A DNA stretch of 64,000 nucleotides, taken from assembly GCF_033807715.1 (NCBI RefSeq), contig NC_084591.1:24487090-24551089 (forward strand), in the 5' to 3' direction. The first letter of the stretch is position 1, and the number at the start of each line of letters is the position of its first letter. Of this stretch, positions 46,301 to 59,013 are shown in pieces. This DNA comes from Cololabis saira (Eukaryota; Chordata; Actinopteri; Beloniformes; Belonidae). The notes beneath the pieces were generated by a model that worked only from the letters and a program-made list of their open reading frames with translations, was not told where the DNA came from and made no database searches. The position numbers were made by a program, and so were the translations under genes.

Positions 46301-49025
46301 ATTGTTATATTGATGGTAAGAAACCCTTAAATTTTCATATTTCAAGTTAAAATAGATTGATGGAGAAAGGAGAAACTATGGTGAATCACTTCACAAGCAT
46401 TCAATGGAAATAAAAGCCTCTTCAAGGAAACACAAAATATTTTACAGTGCTTCCTTGTGCTCTCTTTCTTTCCCTCAGGGGTTTGGATGTAACACCCCTT
46501 TCTGCCCTTTTGCGGGACATATTCTCCTCTGACCTTTTTCTTCATAGAGAACAGTGAATTGGTTGTTTTTTCTCTGATTCTCCCCGTCTCTCTCGTATTC
46601 AGTTAAACAATGTCGGAGACCGTAGGCTCTAGCGTCTAATTGACCTGGTATCTTTTTTGTATCTTCTTCAAGTCAAAACGCATAGACACAAATGGTCGCA
46701 CATGTGTGGGATACACACATACTCAGACGTAGAAACTCATGTAGATCACACCACCTCGCACCAACTGGTGTGAAGGTCACCACAGCTACCAGTAGTAGGT
46801 GAACACAATCACTTTTTCCCTCTACTCTCCCAATCAAAGGCCTCTCCCACTGCTGTGGGAACCCTTTAATTACAGTCCCCACTTTAACAATGTGAGCTTG
46901 TTAATGATGTTCCATATTCTGTTCTCCCTGGCGCGCCCTCTAATTATGTCTCCACCCTTCAATAACCCGGTTATCAGTAGAGCAAATGTCAGAAGTTTCC
47001 TCATGACACACCTCCCACCACCCACCTCACAAGTGTTATCCACGTCAGGCAGTGTTTTCTTTTTTAAAGTGTATTTTTAAATAAAACACATTATGCCCTT
47101 TTTTGAGTTGACGCATTTTTCGGAGGTCTTCGCAGAATTTCGGTGACCTGTTTTGGTCAAAATACCAAAGAGGTGCATTAAAACAGCTTCGTAAAGCAGC
47201 CTGGTTCAGGGAGCATGACTCTGCCTCTCTGGGGAAAGATGGGGAGGCAGGATAATTCCCTTCAGCAATGGTGTGTGATGTCACTGAACTCTACAAACCT
47301 CAACAGTTTAATGCATTACATATTCCCAGAGTCATGCTGAAAATGACAGGGCTGTGTTAAAGATTTTCAAATACAAAATGGGAAGAGACTTAGGAGAAAA
47401 AAAGTGTTCCCTTTTGCCCATTTCACCCCTAAAACAACAGTAACTAGTACATCTGTCTACAAACTGTGTCTCTGCGTAGTTCTCCAGCTCCTGCTCTCTG
47501 CCTTTGCTCCCAGGTGACTTTTCTCCCTCCTTTCGTCCTGCTTTGTTATCGTTCTCCCTCCCTATCCGGCCCGGGGTTTATGCGTGTGTGTTGTGACAGG
47601 TAGTGCGGTCTCCTGGGCTGTCTGGTAGAATGGTGCTTGACCCTTGGTCAACCTCCGCTGCTGTCCTGCTCACTATTCATTTGTCTCCAGCCAGGCAGCA
47701 CAAAGCTGTTTCTTGTTCGATTAGAGTGCAAAGATTATGAAATCAAACAACATCATTGCATGTTATTGCGTGAGACTGAGCACGGACAGTCTTCTCCACC
47801 TCTTACACACGTGCACACTCAAAAGAGTAGTAGCTTTGCATCACTGGTGTAGTACTTCAGCCCAACACTAAACCTACTTATCTGGTCCACTGTGTTGCAG
47901 GGTGAGTTACACCACTGAGCAAAATCCATTTGACTTATTGGCTAATTATTGCTGTGAACTTTCTGATTCAGCCATGAGCTTTTAACACAGAGTGCACGTA
48001 TCCTTTCAGATATCTTACACCCTCCAGCAGGTAGAGTATTTGCACAAGAATAAACACAACTGACTATTTTGGGATGCTTTGAGAGTGCAGAGTGGAAACA
48101 TATGTGAAGCCTAGAGAGATAATGTGCAGGTACTAGCGAAGTGTAATTGAATGTAATACCAGCTGTGTGATAATAATAAGCCTGGATAAAAATAAGACCC
48201 ACTGATTAGTAAATAAAACATATCAGACTTTTCTTTTACAGCATCCAGATTTAAAGTTAAGAAGGGAGGTTTTTACTATCATTATTATTGTTTTTTTTGT
48301 TAAGCTTATTCCAATCTAATGAATTTGTCTGGGGAAAAAGTGTTTATTTTTGCTTATTAGTGTTTCAAGACACAAATATACCAAACAAACCTAAGGGGTT
48401 CGTGAATGAATGCAGCAAATGTGCCTGCAGGATATGTCATTATGCAGAAATGGAAAAATAAAATAGAAAAATTGTTGTTTGAAAAGTTTCAATTGACTTT
48501 AAAATAGCTGCAGTTCTAAAATGATTCACGTCAAAAGCAACACATTTTTTAATAACATTGATTAAACTTGTCACATGGCAGTCATTTTTTTTCTTCCAGT
48601 TGCATCCCATGTTCAACTTTACTGTTCTTTGGACTGGCTGAGGGTGGAGGTGGGCGGGGGCTCCATGCTTGGCTCTGTGGGGCCACGGCGGGGCCCTGGG
48701 TGGTGGACGGGGGCAGGTGTGGGAGAACCCCATCTTTCTAACTCTCAAAAAGGGGGGGAGCGGGGGGGACAAATAAATAAAATAAATGAATAATGAAAAA
48801 TTGGAAAGCTTCTCCTCAGCGGGCAGACCCCCTCCTCAGGGTCTGGGAGTTACCCAGAGTAGGAGAAGCACAGGAGGTCAGATCCACAATGGGCCGGCAG
48901 CCTCCTCTGGGTCTGGTTATGGTCCAAGATGCGATCCCTCCTGACTCTAAATCACATCTGACAGAATTAAACAAAATTAATCAGGAGGGGAGGCGGGGGA
49001 AAGGGGAATAGAGGTGGGGGGGGGG

Positions 49026-49028
<3 letters not shown>
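43346..49028. other. Gene-free, mostly single-copy-looking DNA
   Basis: No exon with recognisable protein homology. C-runs lie near 46203-46218. Positions 46800-47040 hold a cluster of transcription-factor-like motifs (see findings). Positions 48640-49018 are GC- and purine-rich, with repeated CCTCCTCxGGGTCTGG phrases, probably a decayed repeat of unknown family. Confidence 0.4.
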
Positions 49029-49117
<89 letters not shown>

Positions 49118-49158
49118 ATATATATATTTTATATATATATACACATTTTTTATATATA
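49019..49158. repeat. G-run followed by TA microsatellite
   Basis: About ten G, then about 43 uninterrupted AT dinucleotides (49029-49114), then a degenerate TATATTTTATAT part. The Tc1-like element begins at a TA at the right edge. Confidence 0.95.
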
Positions 49159-49562
49159 CAGTGGGGAGAACAAGTATTTGATACACTGCCGATTTTGCAG
49201 GTTTTCCCACTTGAAAAGCATGTAGAAGTCTGTAATTATTATCATAGGTACTGTTCAGCTGTGAGTGATGGAATCTAAAAAAAAAATTCCAGAAAATCAC
49301 ATTGTATGATTTTTAAGTAATTAATTTGCATTTTATTGCATGACATAAGTATTTGATACATCAGAAAAACAGAACTTAATATTTGGTACAGAAACCTTTG
49401 TTTGCTATTACAGAGATCAGACGTTTCCTGTAGTTCTTGACCAGGTTTGCACACACTGCAGCAGGGATTTTGGCCCACTCCTCCATACAGATCTTCTCCA
49501 GATCCTTCAGGTTTCGGGGCTGTCGCTGGGCAATACGGACTTTCAGCTCCCTCCCTACACAG
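49159..49562 (-). pseudogene. Tc1/mariner element 3' end with transposase C-terminus
   Basis: Left end CAGTGGGGAGAACAAGTATT directly follows a TA dinucleotide, the Tc1/mariner target. The minus strand at 49555-49376 encodes [20 protein letters not shown] and then [13 protein letters not shown] before a stop, matching the usual C-terminal tail of fish Tc1 transposases. The DDE catalytic core and the other end are missing; the element is cut off at a CA microsatellite. It is a dead fragment. Confidence 0.85.

Positions 49563-49616
<54 letters not shown>
49563..49616. repeat. CA microsatellite
   Basis: About 26 CA dinucleotides at the break point of the Tc1-like fragment. Confidence 0.97.
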
Positions 49617-49620
<4 letters not shown>

Positions 49621-52600
49621 ATACATATCATTGTAACTGATGTCGTCTTTTGTCGCTGTTTGCACTGTATGTTAATAAATTAAAAAAAAAAAAAAAACTT
49701 TACATCATCTGGGTAAACAATAACCATCTCCCGATATATCGGAACAAGACTGAAACTCTGATCTATGCACTGGATAAAAGAACCCTTTAATCAAACAGCA
49801 CCTCGATTCATTGGACTCTTCTGTCCAGTGGAGCCTCAGAAACCTGCGTGTTGGTTTTCACAAGTCTATGTCTCTTGATCGTCCCTCAAGACAGTTAGTC
49901 AAAAAAAAATTTTGTCACTGAAGAAACATTTCCAAGCTGAGAAAAACGCTATTGATTTCTGATCTGGAGTTGATTATTGTTATTATTGTAATAACATTGC
50001 TGCCTTCATTATCTTAACTATTTTGTTTGTCAGAGACAGAAATATGATTCGTTGCTCTTTACAGAGATGTTTTAGGCAAGTCTGTCCCTCAAGATCCTCC
50101 TCTACATAACTTAAATACCACTTGTTAGTAGTTTTTTTTTTTACTTGCACGGCGACCAAATGGGGTAAACATCAAGTGAACAACAATTGACAATGCATCC
50201 ACTGACCCGTGTGTACTAATACATACAGGTGGCAGCCATCTCTCTGTGTGCTGACCTCGCATCTGCAACATGTCATTTAATCAGAAATAGAGGTGACAAG
50301 CTGGATGCGGGCCAGCTGATGTAACTCTGTCTGAGTGGGCATAATGAGGAGGAGACACGCAGTCAAATGCTGATACTCTGCTGTCACAGAGGGCAAGGAG
50401 AGGTTTCTCAACAAGCGACATTTTCATCCATAATGACAAGGGGCTGGCAGATGTAACGTGGCTGTTTGAGTGGCCATAATGAGCAAAGGCAGACAAGTGA
50501 TCAGGGACTGATGGTGAACTACAATGAAATATAAAAGACGTGGCCAAGAAAACTTTTTTCAATTATTGATTAACCGTCTTTGATGTAAAGCAGCTGTCTG
50601 AACTCCTTTAATTTGCTCAGCCATGCATTAATACTGTATTGCGATGATGGAACGTAAAAGAACTGGTTCAGTTTTAAATCGGAGAATTATATTCTCTTGC
50701 CCTTTGATTCACTTCTAAGAGGGGAACTTTCAAAGGAGCAGCTCTAAGTATTTCGGAGTATATATAAATGTAACCATGCATGGTATTGATGATTTTAAAT
50801 CAGGCTGCTGAAGTTGTAAATAAGTCGAACATTTGATGGCGTAATAACTTATTAATACTTGAACCTTAACAGCCAGACTTCCAAATAAAAAAGTCCTAGA
50901 CCCACATTGGAACTGAACTCACAGCAAACGTATCTGATGTCATGGCCTACTTGGAGCCCCACCAGAACTGTCAAAATAACTTAAAAAAAACATTTGTCAT
51001 TTGCTCTTAGAAAATTGATGTGACAGAAATGTGTATGCATACCATAATACTCCTGGCAAAGGGCCACTGTAATGAAAGCAGAGGTCTTATTGGCAGTTGT
51101 TCTTGAAACAGAATTTTACGAGTGCAATTTTAGAGCTGTGAGAATACAGCACTGCTCTGGTCATAGGCTGTTTAATATGAATTTTAATGATGTGAGCTTA
51201 CAGTGGTTACTTCCAAGTCTCCAACACAAGGAGGTTATTACACCATATCAACCCATTTAAGCACACAATGTGTTATAGAGCACAGTGTATGTTTACAGCA
51301 GCATGTAAAACTGACTGTTTTGCAATGGCAAAGATTAGCATGCAATGTAATACCTTCAAATTAACTGCTGTAGGGAGTTTTACACCATGACAGCAGGTTA
51401 CAAGACACTTTCCTTTTTTGTCATCAATGGAGCTTGTCATTTCTCAGGAACTCTTAGAGCTTTTAGACCCACAGAAGCAGGGGTTGGTTACGGCATAAGC
51501 CACTTTACTCGCTGGGACTAGCATTACTGTGTGTTGATTAAAACTGGCTTTTGCAGCTGTGACCTTGTGTCGGCATTACTTGGGACTGAGGATACATTTG
51601 TCGGGGAGCGTTGGATTGCTGGCTCTAAGACATCTCTATTATATACCGTTTGTGTGCATACAGCTTTATTATTCTGATTTTATATCACGGTGCCTCCCAA
51701 TAAACCATTCTGCTTCCTCTCTTTTCACTTCTTATTCATACGACCCTGCCTGCCTTCCCCCACCCGCCTTCTTTCCCTTTGCTTTCTTGGTCTCTGTACC
51801 AGCCGCACCAATACAGGTCCTGCAATAATATTAAAATCTGATTTATAACTGGAAATGTTTCCAAGATGAGTCCCTCAAGCCTCCATGATAATCCCTCAAT
51901 TTCCTCAATGGAATTAGTTATATTCAGTTTTCATGAATGATACTGGAATACTGTGGAATATAGGTCAGTGTGCGCCGCTTAAAGTCGAGCCACTGAAATA
52001 ACCTCAGGAGAGGCTGGAAGATTTTGGAGGCGATACATTAGCAGAACTATTGTACCATCCCCCACCTTTTCATCTGTATGTGAATGCTGAAAGAAGGTTT
52101 AAGGGAATAGCTCTATCAGAGTGGGGGATGCATATTCTGACTACATGGGGTGAACTGGAAACTGAAAACAACTGTGTGATTTCAAAAGACACGTGAAGGC
52201 ACAATTGTGCTTTAATAGGGTGTTTGACATGGAATATGTGCTTTGTTGGATCACAGGGGAATTGCTTTTGTGCAATAAGATGATAAAAATTCTGTTCATG
52301 CAATAGTGTTTTTCAGTCATGGCCAAACTTTGGCAAAGGAAGAGGAAGAAAAGCTCCTTCATCAGCAGTACTATTCCTTCTCACATGGAAGCACTGTTGT
52401 TCAGGTGCTGCCACGTATTTTGTGTTTTGTCCTGTGGAGGTTGCCTCACATGGCTCCTTGTTATGGTCTTGTTTACACAACAGAAGCTCCTCCAAGTTCT
52501 TCTCCCTTGGCAGAACATTTTCAAATGCAGAGGAACTACACTGTTTCATAGCTTTTATGGTTGAACACTGTTCAAGAAAAATGTTGTACCCACATTAGAT

Positions 52601-54572
52601 ATAAGTCTTTGTCATATTTGGGATAGGCAAAAATGTAATTTATTTTTTATTTTTTATTCAATTGTACAAGCCCACCTTCTTCTTAAAATTATCAACTTTA
52701 GCTGTTAGCTGCACCAATGCTTTTAATAGGAGACAGGTGAGAACAGAGAACAATAAACAAATGGACCTCAGTCTCTTCTCGTAGTCCTCCTTAATCCCCA
52801 AAATCCACTGCTGGTTCATCACCTGAAATGATTCTGACCTCTTGATACATGGCAGGTGGAGGGTAACGACTGCAATCTTTCTGTCCGGCAGAAAATTACT
52901 GAAGATTAGGGGCATTAGGGTAGAGGAACTTTCCCTAGACTTTAACAAGCTTCAGTCTAGGTTTATATCATGATTGATTCTGTGCTCAGAGCTTTTTTTT
53001 TTTTTTTTATCAATCCATTAAAGCACAGGCTGCAGCATGGCAACCATCCAGACAAAGGCATTAACATCCCATCTCAGTTCCAGAGACACTAGGAAGGTCA
53101 GCGGGGTGGGAGGGCACGGAGGAAACATTTACTGCTCTTTTAAAATTATTTCCATACAGCAGCACTCTGGTATATCAAGCAGATTCAATATTTACAACTT
53201 TATAAATTTGGAAGGGGGGTGATGTTATTGCTATATTCCTTCAATAAGATGTGTAAAATGTTATAAAAGACAGCTTCTTAGGTTTAAGTGCCTGGGTCTT
53301 CTGTTAGATAAAAAAGTAATTTTACCTTTGCAGCGTTAGCGAGGCTGTAATGATTATCCAGTTCATTCCATAAATGCAGAAAAACTCCACAGAGAAGAAA
53401 AGTGATTTACTTATTTTTTTGTGGGACTGTGTCAGGAGGGATTTAAAAAGAAAAAAAATATTTAAACTTCTCTTTTACTCTAAATGACTTGTTTCTGTAT
53501 AAGATTAAGATTATGGGCACATTGTCATCCTTTATAGGTAGAAATCATGTTTTTCTGTTTTGTTATTTTGAGCCCAGATCAGTGCAGTAGAGCTGGGTGT
53601 GTGTTCAGCACCCGCAACACTGCACTGCAGGTTACGATATTGTACACGAGTATTTAAATAGCTGTGCTTTCATCATATTGTGTTAGTACAACTTATTCGG
53701 TGGCAAATTGGAAGATGAGTGGGCGACACTCCATGAAAGCTTCCCTCCTCTCTTGTTGAAGTCCAATTTGCCGAGCTGCAGCATTTATTAACACTGTCAT
53801 ATTTATTGGAGTAGCCCCTCCGCCAGCAAAAGACAGACTCCAAAAGGCTCATGCTTTATCGTTAAATCAAACAATTATGGATTTTTCATTAAAAAGTAGG
53901 CAATGAAGAACATCTACGAAGTTACATCTCTGATTCTTTTGCAAGTTAATTAAGAGGGCACTGTTTAAACAGTCATTGACTCTGGTAGGGAAGTCAAAAT
54001 GGAAATATATTTTATACAATCATTATGCATATCTTGACTTTTGTGAAATGATTTGAAAATATATTGAAGTCTTCATTGAAATTACAATGGAGACAATAAA
54101 AATTAACATCAACATGAATCAGGTCAGTCAACTTAACTCAGGTTTACTTATAAAATAAAGCACATGTTCCCTATAAGTAAACACCTGTTTTCTTCTTTTG
54201 ATAGACATCCTTCTCAGCTGAGTAGAGGCATGTGGATTTACTGACAAATGCAAATAAGTCTCTGTACACCAGGAGTATGACAGAGGCCGACGTGTTAAGT
54301 GATGTAAGCGTGATCAAGAAGTACCTACTTTGAGCAAGCAGAGAATACATTACCATATAAGTACTGCAGTCTCACTGAGATAGTTCATGTCATCTCAGTG
54401 CATTTATAAATATACAACTCATGAATATGTATTGCACATTATCAGTGTCTTTGTCTATACAATCAGCCTTTCAACTTATAACACTGGAACTAGCAGGCTC
54501 TGGCTATCCAAGACCAGCAATATTAAGAAATTCACTCTAAAAAGAGTCAGGTTGACAGACATTATCCATATT
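49617..54572. other. Gene-free, AT-rich DNA
   Basis: No recognised exon. A diverged duplication lies at 50308-50485 (see findings). TTAATAAATT followed by A-run at 49671-49696 may be the tail of an unidentified retroposon. The short AT-rich complex segment 53740-54000 (AACAATTATGG, GTTAATTAAGAGG) looks like non-coding DNA of moderate complexity but is unassigned. Confidence 0.4.
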
Positions 54573-54588
54573 AGAAAATATATGTCAT
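54573..54588. repeat. Left target-site duplication of the SINE
   Basis: AGAAAATATATGTCAT, repeated exactly at 54944-54959. Confidence 0.97.
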
Positions 54589-54943
54589 AGGGGGGCACGG
54601 TGGCGCAGCTGGTAGTGCAGCCGTCTCACAGCAAGAAGGTCCTGGGTTCGATTCCCGCCCTCACAAAAACATGCACACAGTCCTGGGCTACACATGCCCC
54701 CTCTGGCCAACCGGGGAGCCAGATGGGGCGGGGAGGATCCTTCCACGCGCTACGTCTGGCCGGAGAAACCCCACCCTGTCTGGTGAAAAGATGCAGCCTG
54801 CTCACTCCTCAGGTTAAGGAGGAGACCTGAGCTCAGTGCAGGGCCTTCCCAGGGTTGGTAGAGGATGGCAATGCACAGGACTGTTAGGTAGGAGCACTGG
54901 GTGATAAAATGGGGGAAAAAAACGGGATACAAATATATTTAAA
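54589..54943 (+). mobile_element. Complete tRNA-derived SINE
   Basis: Flanked by a perfect 16-bp target-site duplication. The head contains an A box TGGCGCAGCTGG (54601-54612) and a B box GGTTCGATTCC (54645-54655), the RNA polymerase III promoter pair of tRNA-derived SINEs. The head is too diverged and lacks a tRNA fold end, so it is not a functional tRNA. The tRNA-unrelated body runs to an A/T-rich tail. The exact, long duplication suggests a fairly young LINE-mediated insertion. Confidence 0.95.
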
Positions 54944-54959
54944 AGAAAATATATGTCAT

Positions 54960-56518
54960 GACAAAGTAACTTGAGGAAATAAGAGATGTGTAAAAAAAAA
55001 GAAAAAAGTGATGGGAATGGAGGCTGATTCACACATTAAGGCCTAAATAAAGAGCCACAGTGACTGCATTGGGGGGGATCATCCACTGAATCACAACTTC
55101 ATATCTCTATTAGTGTTATATTTATCCCCAAACCAATTAGGTCAGGTACTTAAAGGCTAATATTAACATTAGCTTCTTCAAGATATTAAATTAATTTTAC
55201 ACAGCAATGTCATATGTTCTGTGCCTCAAACTTTGTATATATACAGTATACAGTATATATATACTGTATATATATATATTCAGTACAATACCTTATGCCT
55301 TTAGACTTCAGAAATCCCTTCGTCTTTCTTCTTTTCCTTTTCCTCCTGGTCCTTTTTCACCTTTTCACTCCATCATTCCTCTTCATGGTGTTAGTCACCA
55401 ACCTGACGACGCTGGGCGTAACTTCCGTACACATCCATATCATGTAATATATTCCATGGAGCCAGACAGCATTGCCTGCTTTAGAATAAATTATCCATTT
55501 GTTCATCAGAGCCAGAAGTGAGCCCACAGCTGGGAGACAGCCTGGAATACGGTTTCCAATTTATAATGTACTTTTTTCAGGATCAAATAGGATTGGATAT
55601 ACATTTGAATTTTGAAATGCGTTTTTATATGCTTCCTTAAATTGGGTTAAGATTTAGGCCTTTGACATTGCATCAAATGAATCACATTTTCCCACTAGGC
55701 CTGGGAAATGTTTTTAAATCAACTTAAAGCAGAATGTCCATCCTCTCAGACTTAAAAGCCTGGAGAAGAGTGGATTTTAAAATGGAAATAGATTATTAAG
55801 CAATTATGTTTTCTAGGTGAAGCTTTTGTTTGTGTTATGTTTTGCCCCTAAGGCTGAAAATACGAACAGCAGAAAACAGGCATTGTACATAAATGGATTA
55901 AATCTGGGCACTCAAACTTAAATGTTCTGTCTTTAAACATTTTCTGCCATAAAAAGCAACCTGTGTGGCACTGCAGTACTTCTAAGTCATTTGGGTCTGG
56001 TAGTTAGGGTTTCTTTTCTTTTTTTTGTGCACACAAGATCACGCAAGTCAATATTTAGTCGATGAAATTAAATCCAACCAGAGAAACCTATACAAAACTT
56101 TTGCCCTTCTAAATACCTTTTTATTTGTGTTGTAAATTTGAACATGTAATTGGAAGCAGCTTCTTTGAAGAACCTTGAAGAAATGTTGAGTCAGTATTAA
56201 TAGCTTTGCAGTGCAAGAGATCGTAAACCCCATTTCACTCTTCGGAGCATATAAGGTTTTTTTTTTCTTCGTTTTTTTTTTTTTTTTTTACAGAAGTAGT
56301 GATAAGAAATAGGCATGATGTTGACAGTAAATCAAATTTTTCTTGTGAAATATAACTATTACTATGTTAGTGTCAAACAAAGTGTTCTTGGAGAAAGTAT
56401 GTAAATATGTAAATATGTACAGAAGGGAAGGGTCACTCAATTATTGCACATTCACAATAAGAAAGTAACAATGTGCATATTTGAATTTTAATTTGATACG
56501 AGAGATTTTATGGAGTGA
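54960..56518. other. Gene-free, AT-rich DNA
   Basis: TATATATACAGTATACAGT-type degenerate AT repeat at about 55237-55290 and T-runs at 56258-56290. No recognised gene. Confidence 0.4.
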
Positions 56519-56715
56519 GACGGAATATTTACTACTACTACTACTGCTACTACTACTACAAGTACTACTTTCATTTAGCAGACACTTTTATCCAAAGAGA
56601 CTTACATCTGAGAGAACAACACAAGCAAGAAATCACATAGGAGGGTACAGCTGGATAACTGCTGGTCAGACTGCTGTGAGTCCGGTGCTGCAATGCCAAT
56701 GCTAGAATTTTTTTT
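56519..56715 (+). mobile_element. Small interspersed repeat with TTTAGCAGACAC core, copy 2
   Basis: Preceded by a TACTAC-rich tract as in copy 1. It shares the order CCAAAGAGACTTACATCTG, AAATCACATAGGAGGGTACA and CTGCTGTGAGTCC. Confidence 0.65.
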
Positions 56716-57737
56716 TGTTCCCTTCCCACCCAACACAACAATCCCTTTTATACAAGAAAGCTATGTCTTAAAAAACACCATCAAACGATCATCTTGTCAT
56801 AAGTGCATGCAGCTTACTCAGTGCTGAGTCCTGCAAATAACTGGACAAATCTTCTAACTAAGTCTGATGAGCAGAGAAGTTAAATAGATGCAGAAATGCG
56901 CCTTTGAGAAAAACTAGAACCAGACACATATTTGGATGTCAAACCAATTTATCATGCTGTGGTTTGACAACAGGGGAAGATTTTAGTGTTACCTGCAGGT
57001 GAAAAGCACAAATGTAGAGGTGAAGCAACATCCATCTATTTTCAGAAGCAGCTGTACAAGTTAGCAGTCTTGTGTGTTTGAGTCTCAGTGTTAATTTTCA
57101 TATCAGGGTTGTGGAGGAGGATTAAACACATGCTTTCCCGTGTGTAGACTTTATTTCTGTGCTCATGTAAATGATGAAGCTTGGCTCAATACAATGGCGT
57201 TTTTTCACATTCTTTATGCATATATAAAATATGCGTATATTAATGATATGCATATTTTAATGAACCACTTCTAGTAAAAAGACCAGAGCTAACACTGAAT
57301 TGCTCTCACCTTAAGTAAGTAAGGATTGATCAATTCCCTCTCATCTCCCTGAATATTTCTGTGTAGTTTTTCTTACACATTAGTTTATATATAGCTGCCG
57401 TAATATTGTGCACGTTACAATGCATGCAGACGTCTTGAGAAACATGCTGAAACCATCGTACCATCAATTTCCTCTACATGTTGACCAGACTGCTTCATAC
57501 AGTATATGTTTAAATATTTATCTGGTCCTTGCATGTTTAACTGTTCGTCCCTGCACATTTTATTTTTATTTCTAGTTTTCTAGTTTATCGTCCCTGTATA
57601 TTTAGATATCACAGCTCTTCATATATACGCTCCTTACTTTCACACTTTCACAATTTATATTTTGTACTAGTAGTTAAATGTTCTGGTTGCTACTGAAAAT
57701 ATACCCTTTTTCATAGTTTTTTTCTCTACAAAATGTT
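56716..57737. other. Gene-free, AT-rich DNA
   Basis: No supported feature. Several TATGCATAT-type AT-rich palindromes lie near 57220-57260. Confidence 0.4.
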
Positions 57738-58013
57738 AACCTGCCCCCCCCTTATGAGCCTGGTCCTGCTCAAGGTTTCTTCCCTCCTAAAGGGGAGTTT
57801 TTCCTTGCCACTGTTTGGCTTAAGGCTTTTCTCCCACTAAGGGAGTTTTTACCTGCCATTGTTTATATAATAATTGCTCGGGGGTTTATGTTTATGTTTA
57901 TGTTTATGTTTATGTTTATGTTTATGTTCATGTTCTGGATCTTTGGAAAGCGTCTAGAGACAACATCTGTTGTATTAGACGCTATATAAATAAAATTGAA
58001 TTGAATTGAATTG
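57738..58013 (+). mobile_element. L2-like LINE 3' tail
   Basis: GAGCCTGGTCCTGCTCAAGG, GGGAGTTTTTCCTTGCCACT, then AAAGCGTCTAGAGACAAC and GCGCTATATAAATAAAATTG-like ending with a GAATT-type tandem (57996-58013) match the recalled 3' end of widespread fish L2/Maui LINEs. No coding part remains. A second diverged copy of the GGGAGTTTTT phrase at 57840 and the TTTATG array lie inside. Confidence 0.7.
57885..57928 (+). repeat. TTTATG hexanucleotide repeat
   Basis: About seven copies of TTTATG inside the LINE tail. Confidence 0.95.
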
Positions 58014-58140
58014 ACATATCTTTCTCATTGGTGTCTGGTTTTGATTTTTTGCCTTCCATCCTGATGCTTGTCACCTCTGGTTGCCCTGACGACTGACCCG
58101 TGTCTGGGTAGTCCTCTCCTTACCTTTACAAACATTAATT

Positions 58141-59013
58141 AAAGCTGCAAGCAGCGATGAACGGGCCCTCGCACCCTTGTGCACGTTCAGGCGTGCTGCA
58201 GTGGAAGCGCTTGTATGACTTGCATGTAGATGTCTTCAGGCCTGGACCTTTAGCGGATGACACCACCCACAACTCTCTATATCAAAACATTCAAAAGTTA
58301 TGGCAGAAAGTAGGAACTATCAGATATCGACCAATCAGATGAAGGGACGGGGCTAATTTGCAGCAATTATGTTCAAGGACTCAAAACTGAGTCCAATGAC
58401 ACCAACCACGACTCTGTATGTCAAACCATTCAAAAGTTATTGCAGAAAATAGGAAGTATCAAATATGGACCAATCAGATGAAGGGGGGAGGGGGGGCGCA
58501 CTTTTTGGCGTCTATCGTCGCCAAGGTAACGCTTTTGACTGAGAAAAGTAATGTGCATCATCGCAGGATCGAGATGCACATTTTGATGTATAACACACCT
58601 GGGTGCATGTTACGGTTCGGGCGAAGAAGCGGCCGAAGAAATGGCATAAATTGCGCCAAAATTACAATAATAATTCAAAATGGCCGACTTCCTGTTCGGT
58701 TTCGGCCATAGCTCCAAGAGACTTTTCCCTAAGTTGCGACATGATACAGGTGTGTAGCGATTTTCGTGCATGTACGTCAAACTGTATTGTGGGGCTTGAG
58801 GCACAAAGTTTTCTAGGGGGCACTGTTGAGCCATTTTGCCACGCCCATTAATGCAAACCATGAATTATCAAATTTATCGCCAGGCCTGGCTTGCGTGCAA
58901 AATTTGGTGACTTTTGGGGCACGTTTAGGGGGGCAAAAAGGCCCTCATTTCGTCGTAAGAAGGAAAAAGATACAATAGGGCCTTCGCACTGTCAGTGCTT
59001 GGACCCTCATTAT
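58141..59013 (-). repeat. Solitary inverted P element with both ends
   Basis: Starts TTAAAGCTGCAAGCAGCGAT, the complement of the P terminus in the array, and runs through two diverged 128-bp-type modules and one 350-bp-class module. It then extends past the array's P start (GCCAGGCCTGGC) by about 130 bp to end near GTGCTTGGACCCTCATT. It shows what a stand-alone P looks like. The outer ends have small hairpins (GCTGC/GCAGC; GCAC/GTGC). No coding capacity; class unknown. Confidence 0.8.

Noticed and set aside
54601..54673. Functional tRNA gene
   Set aside because: A and B boxes are present but the 3' acceptor side does not pair, and it heads a SINE with a 16-bp target duplication.
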